Below are positions 1 to 10,138 of a stretch of DNA of 63,490 bases, piece by piece. The stretch lies in contig NZ_JAGINM010000003.1 in the NCBI RefSeq assembly GCF_017876095.1, forward strand, positions 1 to 63,490, given 5' to 3'. The notes below the pieces were generated by a model. That model did no database searches, had not been told where the DNA came from, and saw nothing but the letters and a program-made list of their open reading frames with translations. The stretch's first letter is position 1. Every line of letters starts with the position of its first letter. A program made the translations under genes and the position numbers. The DNA comes from Azospirillum agricola. GTDB lineage: Bacteria; Pseudomonadota; Alphaproteobacteria; Azospirillales; Azospirillaceae.

Positions 1-1
1 C

Positions 2-31
2 GAGAGCTGGCGGTTCAAGAACCGCTCCTGA
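2..31 (+). CDS. C-terminal tail of a truncated CDS, possibly IstB-like
   Basis: Only the last nine codons of an open frame enter the window (ending ...SWRFKNRS, then TGA). The ending recalls the C-terminus of IS21-family IstB ATPases, which often finish with a short Ser-Tyr/Trp-Arg-Phe-Lys stretch. Nine residues are far too few to identify a protein, and the frame could be chance. The decayed DNA that follows is compatible with an old insertion-sequence boundary. Confidence 0.2.
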   Translation, partial: ESWRFKNRS

Positions 32-665
32 TCCAAAGCCTTCCCCCCGTCCGTTGCCCGGGGGGCCCACAGGACCCTCCCACGCGCGCCGCTGCGTCAG
101 CCAGGGGGGCACTGCGCGGCGCGCGCGGGCCCCTCCCGTGGACTCCCTGGACAACGGGCTTCTGCAACTGGAAGCGTGGCTGGAAATTGGACGCCGATGA
201 TGGCTGGTTTTTCGAGGCCGATTGACATCGGGATACCGGGAGGCGCGACCGCCCCCATGCTCATGACCGCCATATCCGCGGCTTGCTAATCTTTGGTGTC
301 ACCGTCCGCCGCCGGTGGAGTGCCGGTCGTCGTCGATGACCATTTGTGCCTGTTTCTTGCGCGCGATGCCGGCGCTTGAGAAGTTTGCAGTCCATATCGT
401 CCAATCGGCGACCTGCAACCGTTTCCACAACATCGAGTAGCGGTGCGCGCGTTGGCTGTTGGAGCGAAAGGTCCAAGGCCTTTCCCTCGAAGACGCGGTC
501 ACGTGCGCCTTCCAGATGCCAGTGCATCCGCATCCGTGCCGTTTTTCGCCGTCGCGGGCTCCGATCCCCTCGAGGATGCCGCGATGCTCGTCGAACACTC
601 CGGTCAGTCCGGCGTTGGAGCCCACCAGCGGCGCGCCGTGGAATTTCATGCCGACCGCGATCTGA
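32..665. other. Degenerate stretch without an intact gene
   Basis: No frame here has convincing protein character. A C6/G6 hairpin (arms 43-48 and 60-65, 11-nt loop) follows the stop codon at 31 and could be a weak terminator. On the minus strand around 450-560 one frame reads RKTAR, then about 17 residues later FEGKALDLSL. This recalls the RxxxR and D-x-S parts of a PilZ (c-di-GMP-binding) domain, but the conserved Gly is missing and the similarity ends there. I treat the stretch as remnants. Confidence 0.4.
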
Positions 666-997
666 TTCTTCATCCGCCTGCTGTTCGCCGAGGTGCTCGC
701 CGGGACCGGCCACGAGGCGATCCAGGCCGCCGACGGCGCCGAGGCCCTGGCCCGCCTGTCCCGCGACGTCGGCGCCATCGTCACCGACGTGATGATGCCG
801 AAGATGACGGGGGCGATTGGGTGACGACGGCGTGCGGCCGTAGGAGGTTGGTGAAGATACCGGTGATCTTCATGAGCGCTTTGCCATTGCCGATGACCGC
901 AACTTCCCCTGCCAGATTTTTCCTGGCAAAATCTTTTACCGCAGACCGGCTGGTGGATGCTGTGCAGCGGTCCCTGGGCAACTGGCCCCAGGAATGA
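666..997 (+). pseudogene. Response-regulator receiver remnant, truncated and frameshifted
   Basis: Translation from 666 reads FFIRLLFAEVLAGTGHEA, then TDVMMPKMTG, typical receiver text around helix 1 and the phospho-acceptor Asp. The beginning, which should carry the first beta strand and the acidic pair, is gone: an in-frame TGA lies at 663-665. After MTG the frame is lost in a run of five G (about 806-811) and stops at 822-824. The continuation is in another frame: PVIFMSALPLP, ARFFLAKSFTADRLVDAVQ, ending at 995-997. This is the switch Ser and conserved Lys region. A single-base slip in the G run explains the two halves. It sits 24 nt before a chemoreceptor gene and may once have been the receiver end of a hybrid kinase. 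Confidence 0.8.
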
Positions 998-1021
998 ATG
1001 TCCCCAACCTCCTGGTGTTGA

Positions 1022-2692
1022 ATGTCCACGATCAAGGCCCGTCTCCTGATTGCACTCGGCGCGATCAGCTTTCTTCTTCTGGCGATCTCGCTGACCGGAT
1101 GGATTGCGTTGAGCCAGTCCAATCAAGGAATCAGCGATGTCTTCAATCACCGTGTCGTTCCGCTGCGGGATCTGAAGGTCACCTCCGACCTGTACGGCCT
1201 GAACATGGTGGACACCGCCCACAAGGTCCGCAACGGCACGCTGACCTGGGAGCAGGGCGTCCAGTCGATCGATCAGGCCGTCGCCGAAATCGGCACGCGG
1301 TGGTCGGCCTACATGGGCACCGACATGGCCGACGACGAGAAGCGCCTTGCCGCCGAGGCGAAGCAGCGGATGGACAAGGTTCGCGGAAGCGTCGAGACGC
1401 TGCGCGCGCTGTTCCAGACCAAGGACAAGGCGGGCCTCGACCGGTTCGTCTCGACCGAGATGTATCCCAGCTTCGACCCGATCACGGAAGCCATCGGCCG
1501 TCTGGTGGAAATCCAGCTCGACGGCGCCAATCTCGATTACACCGCGTCGCAGGAAACCTACGCCCGCTCGCGCTGGATCCTTGGGACCGGGGTGCTTCTC
1601 GGCATCGCGGCGATCGCCTTTGCGCTGGTCACGACGCTCGGCCGTGCGATCCGGCCGCTGAACGGCATCGCCGCGCGGATGGAGCGGCTTGCCAAGGGCG
1701 ATCACGGGATCGATGTCGAGGGAGCGGAGCGTCAGGACGAGGTCGGAACGCTCGCCCGCGCGCTTCAGGTCTTCAAGGAGGCGGCCATCGCCAACCGCCG
1801 GCTTGAAGAGGAGCAGCGGCTCGAGCAGCACGCCAAGGAGCAGCGCCAGAAGCGGATCGAGGGCTTCATCACGTCCTTCGATCGGACGGTGTCGAGCGTC
1901 CTCGGCGGCGTGGCGTCGGCCTCCACCGAGCTTGGCCGGACGGCCGAGGGCATGGCGTCGCTCGCCAGCCGGACCAACCAGCAGGCCACGGCATCGGCGG
2001 CGGCGGCCGAGCAGACCTCGGCCAACGTGCAGACCGTCGCCGCCGCCACCGAGGAGATGGCCGCGTCGATCCAGGAGATCAGCCGCCAGGTCGGCAAGTC
2101 CAACGAGATCGCCGCGACGGCGGTCACCCAGGCGCACGCGACGACCGGTACGGTGCGCGGCCTGGCCGAGGCGACCGGGCGCATCAACGCTGTCGTGCAG
2201 TTGATCCAGGACATCGCCAGCCAGACCAACCTGCTGGCGCTGAACGCCACCATCGAGGCGGCCCGCGCCGGCGAGGCCGGCAAGGGCTTCGCCGTCGTCG
2301 CCAGCGAGGTGAAGGCTTTGGCCAACCAGACGGCCAGGGCGACCGAGGAGATCGCCGCGCAGATCGCGTCGGTGCAGGCGGCCACCCAAAGCACGGTGGG
2401 CGCCATCGAGGGGATCGGCGGCACGATCACGACGATGAACGAGATCGCCGCGACCATCGCGGCGGCGATCGAGGAGCAGAACGCCACGACCGGCGAGATC
2501 ACCCGCAACGTCCAGCAGGCCGCCCTGGGCACCGAGGAGGTCAGCGGCACCATCGCTCAGGTGAACCACGCCGCGACGGAGACCGGCACGGCGGCGACGC
2601 AGGTGCTCGGCGCCTCGGGCGAACTGTCGCAGCAGGCGGAGACGCTGCGGCGCGAGGTCGAGACATTCCTCGCCAGCATCCGGGCGGCCTGA
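1022..2692 (+). CDS. Methyl-accepting chemotaxis protein with periplasmic four-helix-type sensor
   Basis: A 556-residue chemoreceptor of class I layout. An N-terminal membrane segment (about 7-30) is followed by a helical periplasmic sensor of 4HB_MCP type (about 31-185), a second membrane segment (about 188-210), HAMP (about 211-265) and a cytoplasmic signalling domain. The hairpin tip is recognisable ([20 protein letters not shown] followed by GKGFAVVA). It would dock CheA and CheW in polar arrays. The ligand cannot be deduced. No good Shine-Dalgarno precedes the ATG at 1022, but the membrane segment starts right after it, so this start is sensible. There is no CheR-binding pentapeptide at the C-terminus (ends LASIRAA). 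Confidence 0.95.
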   Translation: MSTIKARLLIALGAISFLLLAISLTGWIALSQSNQGISDVFNHRVVPLRDLKVTSDLYGLNMVDTAHKVRNGTLTWEQGVQSIDQAVAEIGTRWSAYMGTDMADDEKRLAAEAKQRMDKVRGSVETLRALFQTKDKAGLDRFVSTEMYPSFDPITEAIGRLVEIQLDGANLDYTASQETYARSRWILGTGVLLGIAAIAFALVTTLGRAIRPLNGIAARMERLAKGDHGIDVEGAERQDEVGTLARALQVFKEAAIANRRLEEEQRLEQHAKEQRQKRIEGFITSFDRTVSSVLGGVASASTELGRTAEGMASLASRTNQQATASAAAAEQTSANVQTVAAATEEMAASIQEISRQVGKSNEIAATAVTQAHATTGTVRGLAEATGRINAVVQLIQDIASQTNLLALNATIEAARAGEAGKGFAVVASEVKALANQTARATEEIAAQIASVQAATQSTVGAIEGIGGTITTMNEIAATIAAAIEEQNATTGEITRNVQQAALGTEEVSGTIAQVNHAATETGTAATQVLGASGELSQQAETLRREVETFLASIRAA

Positions 2693-2788
2693 CCGCCGAT
2701 CGCCACGCGCGCGGCATCGGCATCGGCATCGGCGACGGTGGTTCGTCCCGCAGGCGGACCGAATTCCAGGGGCAAGCTTCGCGCCGCC

Positions 2789-2822
2789 GAGCCCGGCGTC
2801 CCAGGATGCCGGGGCCGGGCTC
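2789..2822. terminator. Possible bidirectional terminator between convergent chemoreceptor genes
   Basis: The 147-nt gap between two convergent genes holds an inverted repeat GAGCCCGGC (2789-2797) / GCCGGGCTC (2814-2822) with a 16-nt loop. No T-run follows on either strand, so it is at best a weak or factor-assisted terminator. A short GGCATC tandem run lies at about 2713-2730. Confidence 0.35.
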
Positions 2823-2839
2823 GACGGCGCCTGTTCCGA

Positions 2840-5008
2840 TCATGCCGCGGCGCGTTCCGTCTCGGATGCCGCGTTTCCCACCACCTGGGTCAGGACGCGT
2901 TGCAGGTCGGTGACGTTGCCGGCCACCTCCACCGTGCCCAGGCTCATCTGCTTTGCCTGCATTCCGGTCTGGATGGCTTCCTGCGAAACGTCGTTGATGC
3001 GGAGCGAGACCCCCCGCGCGACGTTGGACGCCTCCAGGATGTTGCGGCTGATCTCCTGGGTGGCCGCCGACTGCTCCTCCATCGCCGCGGCGATGGCGCC
3101 GGAGACCTGGTCGATCTGGGCGATGATGCCGCCGGTCTCGCTCACGGCGGCGACCGCCATGCCGGTTATGGCCTGGATTTCCTCGATCTGGCGCGCGATC
3201 GTTTCCGTCGACCGGGCGGTCTGGTTGGCGAGTTCCTTCACCTCATGCGCGACCACGGCGAAGCCTCTGCCGGCGTCCCCCGCGTGGGAGGCTTCGATGG
3301 TGGCGTTCAAGGCCAGCAGGTTGGTCTGGCTGGCGATGCGGTTGATGATGCCGACCACGTTGCCGACGCGCCCCACCGCATCGGACAGCTTCTGGATCCG
3401 TTCCTGGGTGTGTTCGCCGATTTCCACCGCCCGCCGGGTCAGGTTGCTGGAATGCGCGATCTGGGCGGTGATCTCCCGGATGGACACGGAGAGTTCTTCG
3501 GTGGCGGACGCCACCGTCTGGGCGCTGTCGAGCGCCTGGCCGGCCGCGGCCGACACATCCTGGGCGGTCGCGACGACGCGTTCCGCCGATTTGGCCATGC
3601 CGTCGGCGTCGATGGCCATCGACCCGGTGCGGCGCACCACCCGCAGAACGGCGTTGGCCGCCTCCTGCTCCACCATCTTCGCCATGTCGAGGGTCATCTG
3701 ACGCTCCTCTTCGGCCTGCCGCTGGCGTTCGGTGCGCTCCTGGTTGGCGTAGGCGAGCTTGGCCTTGACCGCCCGGAGCTGCGACCCGCTGCGCGCGAAT
3801 TCCAGAATGTCCGGATAAGGCATCGCGGACAGCAGGTCTCCGCGCGCGATGGCGTCCAGATGCCGCTCGACCTGCCGCTGCGGGCGCTGGACGCTCCTGA
3901 GGATCAGGGCGCAGGCGGCGGTGGCCATGACGAGGCACAGCAGCAGCAGGCCCGACACCAGAAGGACGCGCCGGTTCAGGTCGTCCGCCTCGGCCTCGAA
4001 CAGGCTCCTGCCGTGCGGCACCTGCAACGCCGCCAACTCGCCAAGGGTCGCGTGCGCCTCCTCGAAGAGCGAAAGGGCGGTGTCCTGGAGATGGCGCGCG
4101 GCCGCCTCGGCCTGTCCGGCCCGCGCCAGCTCCGCGACCCTTTCCAGCCCCTGCGTCTCCAAGGCGCCCGCCTGATCGGCGAGCCGTGCCGCCAGCGATC
4201 TTTCCCGGTCCGTTGCCGCCGCGGCTTCGATCGCCCGCGCGTCACTCAGCCAGCTGATGCCGGACCGCATCGGCGAAAGCCGCTGGTCGGGGCCGGTGGC
4301 GCCGTCCTGGCGGCGGCCGATGAGCGGCAAGGCCGCCTCCCGCATGTCGTCCTGCATGCGGTCGCGGAGGGTGGCGATCCGGCTGAGCTGGACCACGTCG
4401 CCGTCGTAGAGCGAGTGCAGCGTCTGGTTGGCTCCGGACATCCCCGACAGACCGATCCCGCCGATCGCGCCCATGGAGGCCAGCGACAGCACCGAGGCGA
4501 CGACCAGCTGTCCGCTGACGCTGGCGATCCGGGCCTTCAGGCGGGTGGCCGGACCGCGGCGGACAAGATGCCCGTCCACCAGTTCGTACTCCCCCCGCGT
4601 TCCGGAGCGGAGCTGGCGATAGACCTCTTCCGCACGGTCGATCTCCTCGCGTGAGGGTTTGGAGCGGATGGAGATGTAGCCGGTGATGGCGCCGTTCTCC
4701 GCGACCGGCGTGACGTTGGCCTTGACCCAGTAATGGTCGCCGTTCTTCGCCCTGTTCTTGACCAGACCCTCCCACGGGCGGCCGGCCTGGATGGTCTTCC
4801 ACAGATTGCCGAACGCCTCCTGCGGCATGTCGGGATGGCGGACGAGGTTGTGGGGCGAATGGATCAGCTCCTGTTCGGTGAAGCCGCTGATCTCCACGAA
4901 GGCTTTGTTGACGAAGGTGATCCGCCCCTTCGTGTCCGTCCTCGACACGAGAAGCGTGTCCGCCGGGAAGTCGACTTCGCTGTTGGTTACCGGAAGGTTT
5001 CTGCGCAT
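2840..5008 (-). CDS. PAS-containing chemoreceptor, Aer-like
   Basis: A 722-residue receptor. An N-terminal PAS domain without a preceding membrane segment (about 10-135; motifs GRITFVNKAFVEISGFTEQE and NGDHYWVKANVTPV) resembles the FAD-PAS of Aer-type energy or oxygen sensors. Two membrane segments (about 168-193 and 349-375) bracket a roughly 155-residue periplasmic helical region. HAMP and the signalling hairpin follow ([39 protein letters not shown]). Sensing would therefore be cytoplasmic through PAS, with a possible second periplasmic input. The C-terminus (ETERAAA) has no methylation-enzyme docking pentapeptide. FAD binding is inferred from family likeness, not shown. Confidence 0.93.
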   Translation of the reverse strand: MRRNLPVTNSEVDFPADTLLVSRTDTKGRITFVNKAFVEISGFTEQELIHSPHNLVRHPDMPQEAFGNLWKTIQAGRPWEGLVKNRAKNGDHYWVKANVTPVAENGAITGYISIRSKPSREEIDRAEEVYRQLRSGTRGEYELVDGHLVRRGPATRLKARIASVSGQLVVASVLSLASMGAIGGIGLSGMSGANQTLHSLYDGDVVQLSRIATLRDRMQDDMREAALPLIGRRQDGATGPDQRLSPMRSGISWLSDARAIEAAAATDRERSLAARLADQAGALETQGLERVAELARAGQAEAAARHLQDTALSLFEEAHATLGELAALQVPHGRSLFEAEADDLNRRVLLVSGLLLLCLVMATAACALILRSVQRPQRQVERHLDAIARGDLLSAMPYPDILEFARSGSQLRAVKAKLAYANQERTERQRQAEEERQMTLDMAKMVEQEAANAVLRVVRRTGSMAIDADGMAKSAERVVATAQDVSAAAGQALDSAQTVASATEELSVSIREITAQIAHSSNLTRRAVEIGEHTQERIQKLSDAVGRVGNVVGIINRIASQTNLLALNATIEASHAGDAGRGFAVVAHEVKELANQTARSTETIARQIEEIQAITGMAVAAVSETGGIIAQIDQVSGAIAAAMEEQSAATQEISRNILEASNVARGVSLRINDVSQEAIQTGMQAKQMSLGTVEVAGNVTDLQRVLTQVVGNAASETERAAA

Positions 5009-5448
5009 GGCGTTGGATCCTGGCTTCTTGCGGGGCTGCGTTTCCGCTCTGCCTCCCCAAGAGCAACGAACATGCCACTAGGATTTCTGAGGTCTTTGGC
5101 TATTTGGCGTTGTGCATCGCGTCAGAACCATGGAGAATGCATATCTATTTATGCTTATTATTTTTCCCCGACGGATATCGGCACATAAGAGGATTTGCAA
5201 AATGCGTTTCCATTTTGGTTTGCATTTTCGAAAACCGCTCTATATCGAATGGGTTCTGTCATTTCCACTTTGCGTTCTGATTGTTTCCAGTTTTTTGGAA
5301 CAATAATCCAAGTCGGGGGCGGGGCGATACGGGTATGCTTCGAACGTCGATTGTGCATCCCGCTAACTTGTGCTTTCCCTTTCCTTGCGCGCAAGGGCCA
5401 ACTCATGGAAACGGCGGTCTGTCCATCGCCCGCAACCATGGCGCCCCG
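5009..5448. promoter_or_regulatory. Intergenic region with promoter of the Aer-like receptor
   Basis: No gene is seen in these 440 nt. The part at about 5120-5330 is strikingly AT-rich for this genome, as expected of a promoter reading leftward. On the minus strand GCCGATAT (5175-5182) matches seven of eight positions of the flagellar sigma-28 -10 element, but the TAAA -35 element is not at the expected spacing, so the assignment is tentative. A perfect 14-bp palindrome CCTTGCGCGCAAGG lies at 5383-5396, just beyond the 3' end of the neighbouring kinase gene, without a T-run. Confidence 0.35.
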
Positions 5449-8400
5449 TCAGCCCGTGACGGGCGCCGTTCCCTCCAGCGCGTCGAGCGTCCGGGCCAGC
5501 AGATCCTCGAGGCCGGCCACGAGCGGCCGCGCCTCCTCCAGGCAGGCGGCCTTCTCGATCTCCGCCGCCACGACGCCGAGACGCCTGGCTCCGACGTTCC
5601 AGGCCATGCCTTTCAACGAATGCGCGACACGGCGGTGCTCCACCTCGCCGCCGTCCAGCGCGCGGTGGAGCGTGACGATCTGCTTCCTCGCCGAGGCGGC
5701 CAGGCCGTCGATGGCTTCGCGCCACCCTTCCGGGCCCAGCACGCCGGCGATGGATTCGCTCTGCTCCTGATCGATGAGCGATTCCGGGCCGGGCGGGGCG
5801 GCCGGCGGCGCCTCCGCCTCCGCTGCCTCCCGCCCGGACAGGGCCGCCGCCATCTCCCGCCACAGGGCGTTTGGGCGGACGGGTTTCGTGACGAAGCCGT
5901 TCATGCCGGCGGCCAGGCATTCCGACTGGCTGCTCCTGGACGCCTGGGCCGTCAGCGCGATGATGGGAATCCGGCTGTTCCGGTTCTCCAGGCCGCGGAT
6001 GCGGCGCGTGGCTTCCAGCCCGTCCATCCCCGGCATCTGGACATCCATCAGCACCAGGTCGATGTCGGTTTCCTCCGCCATGCGGACCGCTTCCCGGCCA
6101 TCCGACGCGATGAGGACGCTGTGGCCGCCGCGTTGGAGGAGCCGCCTTACGATGTCCCGGTTGACCGGATTGTCGTCCACCGCGAGCACCCGCAAGGGGG
6201 GGAGCGCGGGCGGCGGCGCGTCGGCCTGGACGGCCCGGTCCCGGTCCGTCCGTTCCTGCGGCGTGGAAGCCAGACAGGTGATCGAGAAGGTGAACCGGCT
6301 TCCCTTGCCGGGCGCGCTGCGGACGCCGATGCCGCCCCCCATCGCGGCGCAGAGTTCCTTGCAGATGGCGAGCCCGAGCCCGGTTCCGCCGTAACGGCGG
6401 GTGATGGAGCTGTCGGCCTGGGTGAAGCGGTCGAACAGGGTCGCCGCCGCCTCCGGATGCAGGCCGATGCCGGTGTCCTCCACCTCGAACTCCAGCCTGA
6501 ACCGCCCGCCCTCCAGATCCCCGCCGCGCCGGACCCTCATGACGACGTGGCCGGCCTCGGTGAATTTGAGGGCGTTGCCCACCAGATTGCAGAGGATTTG
6601 CCTCAGCCGCGCGGCGTCGGCCATCACCGCGTCCGGCACGGACGGCGCCAGCTCGACCGACAGCGCGATGCCCTTGTCACGGGCTCCCGGCTCGAACAGC
6701 TCGAGAACGGTTTCCAGGACCTGCGCCGGGTCGCAGTCGGCCTCCTCGATCGTGACCCGTCCGGCCTCCAGCTTCGAGAAGTCGAGGATGTCGTCCAGCA
6801 GCCGCAGCAGGGTCTCCGCCGAGCGCCGCGCGACGGTGGCGAGATGCCGCTGTTCGGGCGCGAGGTCATCGTCGCCGAGCAGGGCGAGCGTTCCGAGCAC
6901 GCCGTGCATCGGCGTGCGGATCTCATGGCTGATGGTGGCCAGGAATTGGCTCTTCATGCGGTTGGCGTGCTCGGCGCTGTCGCGGGCCTGACGCAGGTTG
7001 TCCTCGATCTGCTTGGTCTGGGTGAGGTCCCTCAGGATGCCGATGAAGCAATCGCGGCCGTCGCTGCGCCAGCTGGACAGAGCAATCTCGACCGGCACGG
7101 TGGCGCCGTCCTTCCGCTGGATCGTCAGCTCGCGCTGCTCCATGACCGGCGACTCATGGCCGTCCGCCCGGCAGCGCTTCAGGAGGTCCAGCGGGATGGA
7201 GCGGTCGGGCTCCGGCATCAGCAGGGCGATGCTCCGCCCGGACACCTCCTCCTCCCGGTGACCGAAGAGGCGCTCGGCGGACGGGTTGAAGCCGATGATG
7301 GAGCCGTCCTGGTCGGTGGTGACGATGGGTTGTCCGACGGCCTCGAACATGGCGCGGTAGCGATGCTCGCTGGCCGCCAGCGACCGCTCGGCCCGGTGCC
7401 GCTTGGTGATGTCGGCCCCGGAGCCGCGGTAGCCCCGGAACGTCCCGGCCTCGTCGAACACCGGCTTGCCGCTGACCGACCAGACGCGTGTGCCCCCGGC
7501 CGGTTCGGGACAAGCGAACTCGAAATTGCGGAAGGGCCGATGCTCTTCCAGGCAGCGCTGGTGTTCCCGCCAGAACGCCTCGTCGCCCGGCTCGCGCAGG
7601 GCGATCTCGTCGCGCCGGCGGCCGAGAAAGGCCGCCTCGTCGGCCTCCCGCCCGTCGATGGGACCGGAAACGCTGGTGAAGCGGAAATCGGCGTCCATCT
7701 CCCAGAACCAGTCGGAGGCGGTCTCCGCGATGTCCTTCAGCTTCTGCTTGTTGGCCCGCGACTGCCGGATGGCCTCGTCCAGCGCCCGCTTGATGCGCTC
7801 CTGGACCAGGCTGTGCCAGGTGACCAGGCTGGCCAGGACGAGAAGCAGGACCGACGCGCCGCTGGCGCCGAGGACGTAGGCGCGCTGCCGGGTCCAGGTC
7901 TCGGCCATGAAGTCGGTTTCGGCGAAACCGGCGGCGACCACCAGCGGATAGGCCGTCAGGGTGCGGTAGCTCATCAGGCGGGTCACGCCGTCGATGGGGC
8001 TGGTGGTGCGCAGGAACCCTTCCGGAGCCTCCTGGACCGCCTTGTGGATGGCCGAGGGGGTGAAATCATGGCCGAGCATGCCGTCGGTGAGGATGTTGCG
8101 CGCCCGCAGGATGCCGTCGCGTCCGAAGATGACGATCACGCCATGCTCGCCGACATCGAGATCGTCGAAGATCCGGCTGAAATAGAACGGGTCGAGCGAG
8201 GCGACGATGATGCCGTCGAACGTGCCGTCCGGAGCGTCGACCCGGCGGCTCAGCTGGATCGACCATTTCCCGGAGGCGCGCCCGAACACCGGGCGGCTGA
8301 TGAACAGGCCCTTGTGCGTCCCGTCCTTGTGGACGCGGAAATGCTCCCGGTCGGACAGGTTCACCTTGGCCGGCGCCCCCTCGACGCTGGTCTGCACCAG

Positions 8401-8814
8401 GTCGCCGTTGCGGTCCGCGTGGGCCAGCTGGAGCAGCAGGTCGGACTCCAGGGATGCGCTGCCCATCAGGTCGCGCAGCAGCGTGCCCTCGCTGTGGCGG
8501 TGCTGGAGGTCATAACCGACGACGTGGAGGACGCGGTCGGCGCTGGAGATGGCGCGGGTGGTCTGCTCGGCGATGATCCGCGCCAGGTTGGCGGTGTCCC
8601 TTTGCGCCCGCTGCATGGCGTCGTGCTGGTCCCGTTCGGACAGCACCCAGGTCGCGCACCAGGTCGAGGCCCCGAGAATCAGGGTGGCCAGCCACACCAC
8701 CAGGATCAGCGTCCTGGAGCGCGCGGGATCGGTGGTGGAGCCGCTTCCGCCGGTCGCGGCCGTCGGCATCGGCCGGCTGGTCGCCGGGGAGGGAAGGGGG
8801 GCTGTGGTCGGCAT
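5449..8814 (-). CDS. Hybrid sensor histidine kinase (Cache-PAS-PAS-HisKA-HATPase-REC-Hpt)
   Basis: About 1121 residues from the ATG at 8814. That start is preferred because the longer frame would begin inside the upstream gene region with an unstructured Pro-rich leader. Membrane segments at about 34-55 and 330-350 enclose a large periplasmic Cache-like sensor. Two PAS domains follow, the second containing a typical SIIGFNPSAERLFGH. The HisKA phospho-His box is FLATISHEIRTPMHG, followed by an HATPase with GGTGLGLAICKEL, a receiver (VLMDVQMPGMDG) and a C-terminal Hpt (AHSLKGMAWN). All parts of an internal His-Asp-His relay are present, so it should pass phosphate to a separate regulator. The adjacent upstream HD-GYP response regulator is the obvious candidate. 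Confidence 0.92.
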   Translation of the reverse strand: MPTTAPLPSPATSRPMPTAATGGSGSTTDPARSRTLILVVWLATLILGASTWCATWVLSERDQHDAMQRAQRDTANLARIIAEQTTRAISSADRVLHVVGYDLQHRHSEGTLLRDLMGSASLESDLLLQLAHADRNGDLVQTSVEGAPAKVNLSDREHFRVHKDGTHKGLFISRPVFGRASGKWSIQLSRRVDAPDGTFDGIIVASLDPFYFSRIFDDLDVGEHGVIVIFGRDGILRARNILTDGMLGHDFTPSAIHKAVQEAPEGFLRTTSPIDGVTRLMSYRTLTAYPLVVAAGFAETDFMAETWTRQRAYVLGASGASVLLLVLASLVTWHSLVQERIKRALDEAIRQSRANKQKLKDIAETASDWFWEMDADFRFTSVSGPIDGREADEAAFLGRRRDEIALREPGDEAFWREHQRCLEEHRPFRNFEFACPEPAGGTRVWSVSGKPVFDEAGTFRGYRGSGADITKRHRAERSLAASEHRYRAMFEAVGQPIVTTDQDGSIIGFNPSAERLFGHREEEVSGRSIALLMPEPDRSIPLDLLKRCRADGHESPVMEQRELTIQRKDGATVPVEIALSSWRSDGRDCFIGILRDLTQTKQIEDNLRQARDSAEHANRMKSQFLATISHEIRTPMHGVLGTLALLGDDDLAPEQRHLATVARRSAETLLRLLDDILDFSKLEAGRVTIEEADCDPAQVLETVLELFEPGARDKGIALSVELAPSVPDAVMADAARLRQILCNLVGNALKFTEAGHVVMRVRRGGDLEGGRFRLEFEVEDTGIGLHPEAAATLFDRFTQADSSITRRYGGTGLGLAICKELCAAMGGGIGVRSAPGKGSRFTFSITCLASTPQERTDRDRAVQADAPPPALPPLRVLAVDDNPVNRDIVRRLLQRGGHSVLIASDGREAVRMAEETDIDLVLMDVQMPGMDGLEATRRIRGLENRNSRIPIIALTAQASRSSQSECLAAGMNGFVTKPVRPNALWREMAAALSGREAAEAEAPPAAPPGPESLIDQEQSESIAGVLGPEGWREAIDGLAASARKQIVTLHRALDGGEVEHRRVAHSLKGMAWNVGARRLGVVAAEIEKAACLEEARPLVAGLEDLLARTLDALEGTAPVTG

Positions 8815-8881
8815 GGTCGGTGTTCCGGTGGGGGGCGGCGTGTCGCGGACGGGCGAGGGGTGCGTTTTCGGGGCCGTCCGG

Positions 8882-9928
8882 TCAGGCCCGGGCCAGCAGT
8901 TCCGGGGAGGTGTGAAAGGTCTCGACCACGGCACCCCACCGCGCCACGAAGACGGCGACGCAGGAGGGGTCGAAATGGCTGCCGCTGTTGGCGAGCAGGA
9001 AGGACCTGGCGTCCTCCAGCGGCCAGGCGGGCTTGTAGGGGCGGGGCGAGGTCAGGGCATCGAACACGTCGGCGACGGCGACGATGCGGGCCGCGAGGGG
9101 GATGGCGTGGCCGCCCAGGCCTCTCGGGTAGCCGGAACCGTCGAACTTCTCGTGGTGGGCGTGGGCGATCTCGGCCGCCAAGCTGATCAGCCCGTGCGCG
9201 CTGTTGCACAGGATGGAGTGGCCGATGACCGGGTGCTGCCGCATCACCTGCATCTCCGGTTCCGTCAGCCTGCCCGGTTTGAGCAGGATGGAGTCGGGAA
9301 TGCCGATCTTTCCGATGTCGTGCATCGGGGCCGCCTGGACGAGCGTGCGGCGCTCGTCGGCGTCGAACCCCAGCCCGTCGGCGATCAGGCCGGCGTAGGT
9401 GGCCATCCGCTCCAGGTGTCCGCCGGTTTCCGGGTCCCGGAACTCGGCGGCGTGGGCGAGCCGGCCGACCAGCTCCTGGGCCTGCTGGCGCAGCAGGGCG
9501 GTGGCGTCGTCGACCTGGACGCGGAGCATCGCCGCCTGGTCCTTCAGCAGGCGCTGTCCGGTGCGCAGCCGCAGGAGATTCTGCGCCCGGACCAGCAACT
9601 CGGGAACGATGATGGGCTTGGTCAGGAAGTCCGTGCATCCGCGCTCCAGGGCCGCCACCCGCAACGCGACGGAGGTTTCGGCGGTGATCATCACCACCGG
9701 GACGTCGGCCAGATGGCGCTGCTCCCGGATGCGCTCCAGCATCGCGAGCCCATCGAGCTCCGGCATGACCTGGTCGATGAGGATCAGGTCCGGGGTGTTT
9801 TCCCGCAACCAGCCGAGGGCCTCCACCGGGCTGGTGACGGCGACGGGCTCGGCGGCGTCGATGCGGCGTATGACGGAACTCGCGATGAGCAGCGCCGTGG
9901 CGTCGTCATCGACCAGCAGAACTTTCAT
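8882..9928 (-). CDS. HD-GYP response regulator, probable c-di-GMP phosphodiesterase
   Basis: 348 residues; the start at 9928 has a strong AAGGAGG ribosome site. An N-terminal receiver (MKVLLVDDDATALL, acceptor Asp in LILIDQVMPELDG, Lys in FLTKP) is joined by a short coiled coil to an HD-GYP domain. Its metal-binding and signature motifs are intact: MHDIGKIGIPD, HHEKFDGSGYP, DVFDALTSPRPYK. This is the RpfG architecture, which hydrolyses cyclic di-GMP when phosphorylated. It lies between two hybrid kinases on the same strand (67 nt to the downstream kinase start, 210 nt from the upstream one), so it is a likely common output. Confidence 0.94.
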   Translation of the reverse strand: MKVLLVDDDATALLIASSVIRRIDAAEPVAVTSPVEALGWLRENTPDLILIDQVMPELDGLAMLERIREQRHLADVPVVMITAETSVALRVAALERGCTDFLTKPIIVPELLVRAQNLLRLRTGQRLLKDQAAMLRVQVDDATALLRQQAQELVGRLAHAAEFRDPETGGHLERMATYAGLIADGLGFDADERRTLVQAAPMHDIGKIGIPDSILLKPGRLTEPEMQVMRQHPVIGHSILCNSAHGLISLAAEIAHAHHEKFDGSGYPRGLGGHAIPLAARIVAVADVFDALTSPRPYKPAWPLEDARSFLLANSGSHFDPSCVAVFVARWGAVVETFHTSPELLARA

Positions 9929-10138
9929 GATCGGTCCTCCTTGCGAAGGGATCGCGGGACGGACGCAGATTGCCTCGCTGCCTGAGAGGCGTATGGGTCC
10001 TGTCGGCGGTTTGCACGGCACGCGGAGTGCCGCTCCCTGATTGAGCCATCCCACAGCAAGACCCGTGCCAATGGTTGCGGCCATGCGGGGACGGAGGGAC
10101 GACGGCCGACCGGAACCGCCGGCGGCGGACGGCGGCGG

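Noticed and set aside
450..560. Possible PilZ domain remnant on the minus strand
   Set aside because: RKTAR and DLSL fit, but the conserved Gly and all later strands are missing; too little for a gene call.
5383..5396. 14-bp palindrome as terminator of the hybrid kinase gene
   Set aside because: It has no loop and no T-run in the direction of transcription; a GC-rich dyad of this size can be chance.
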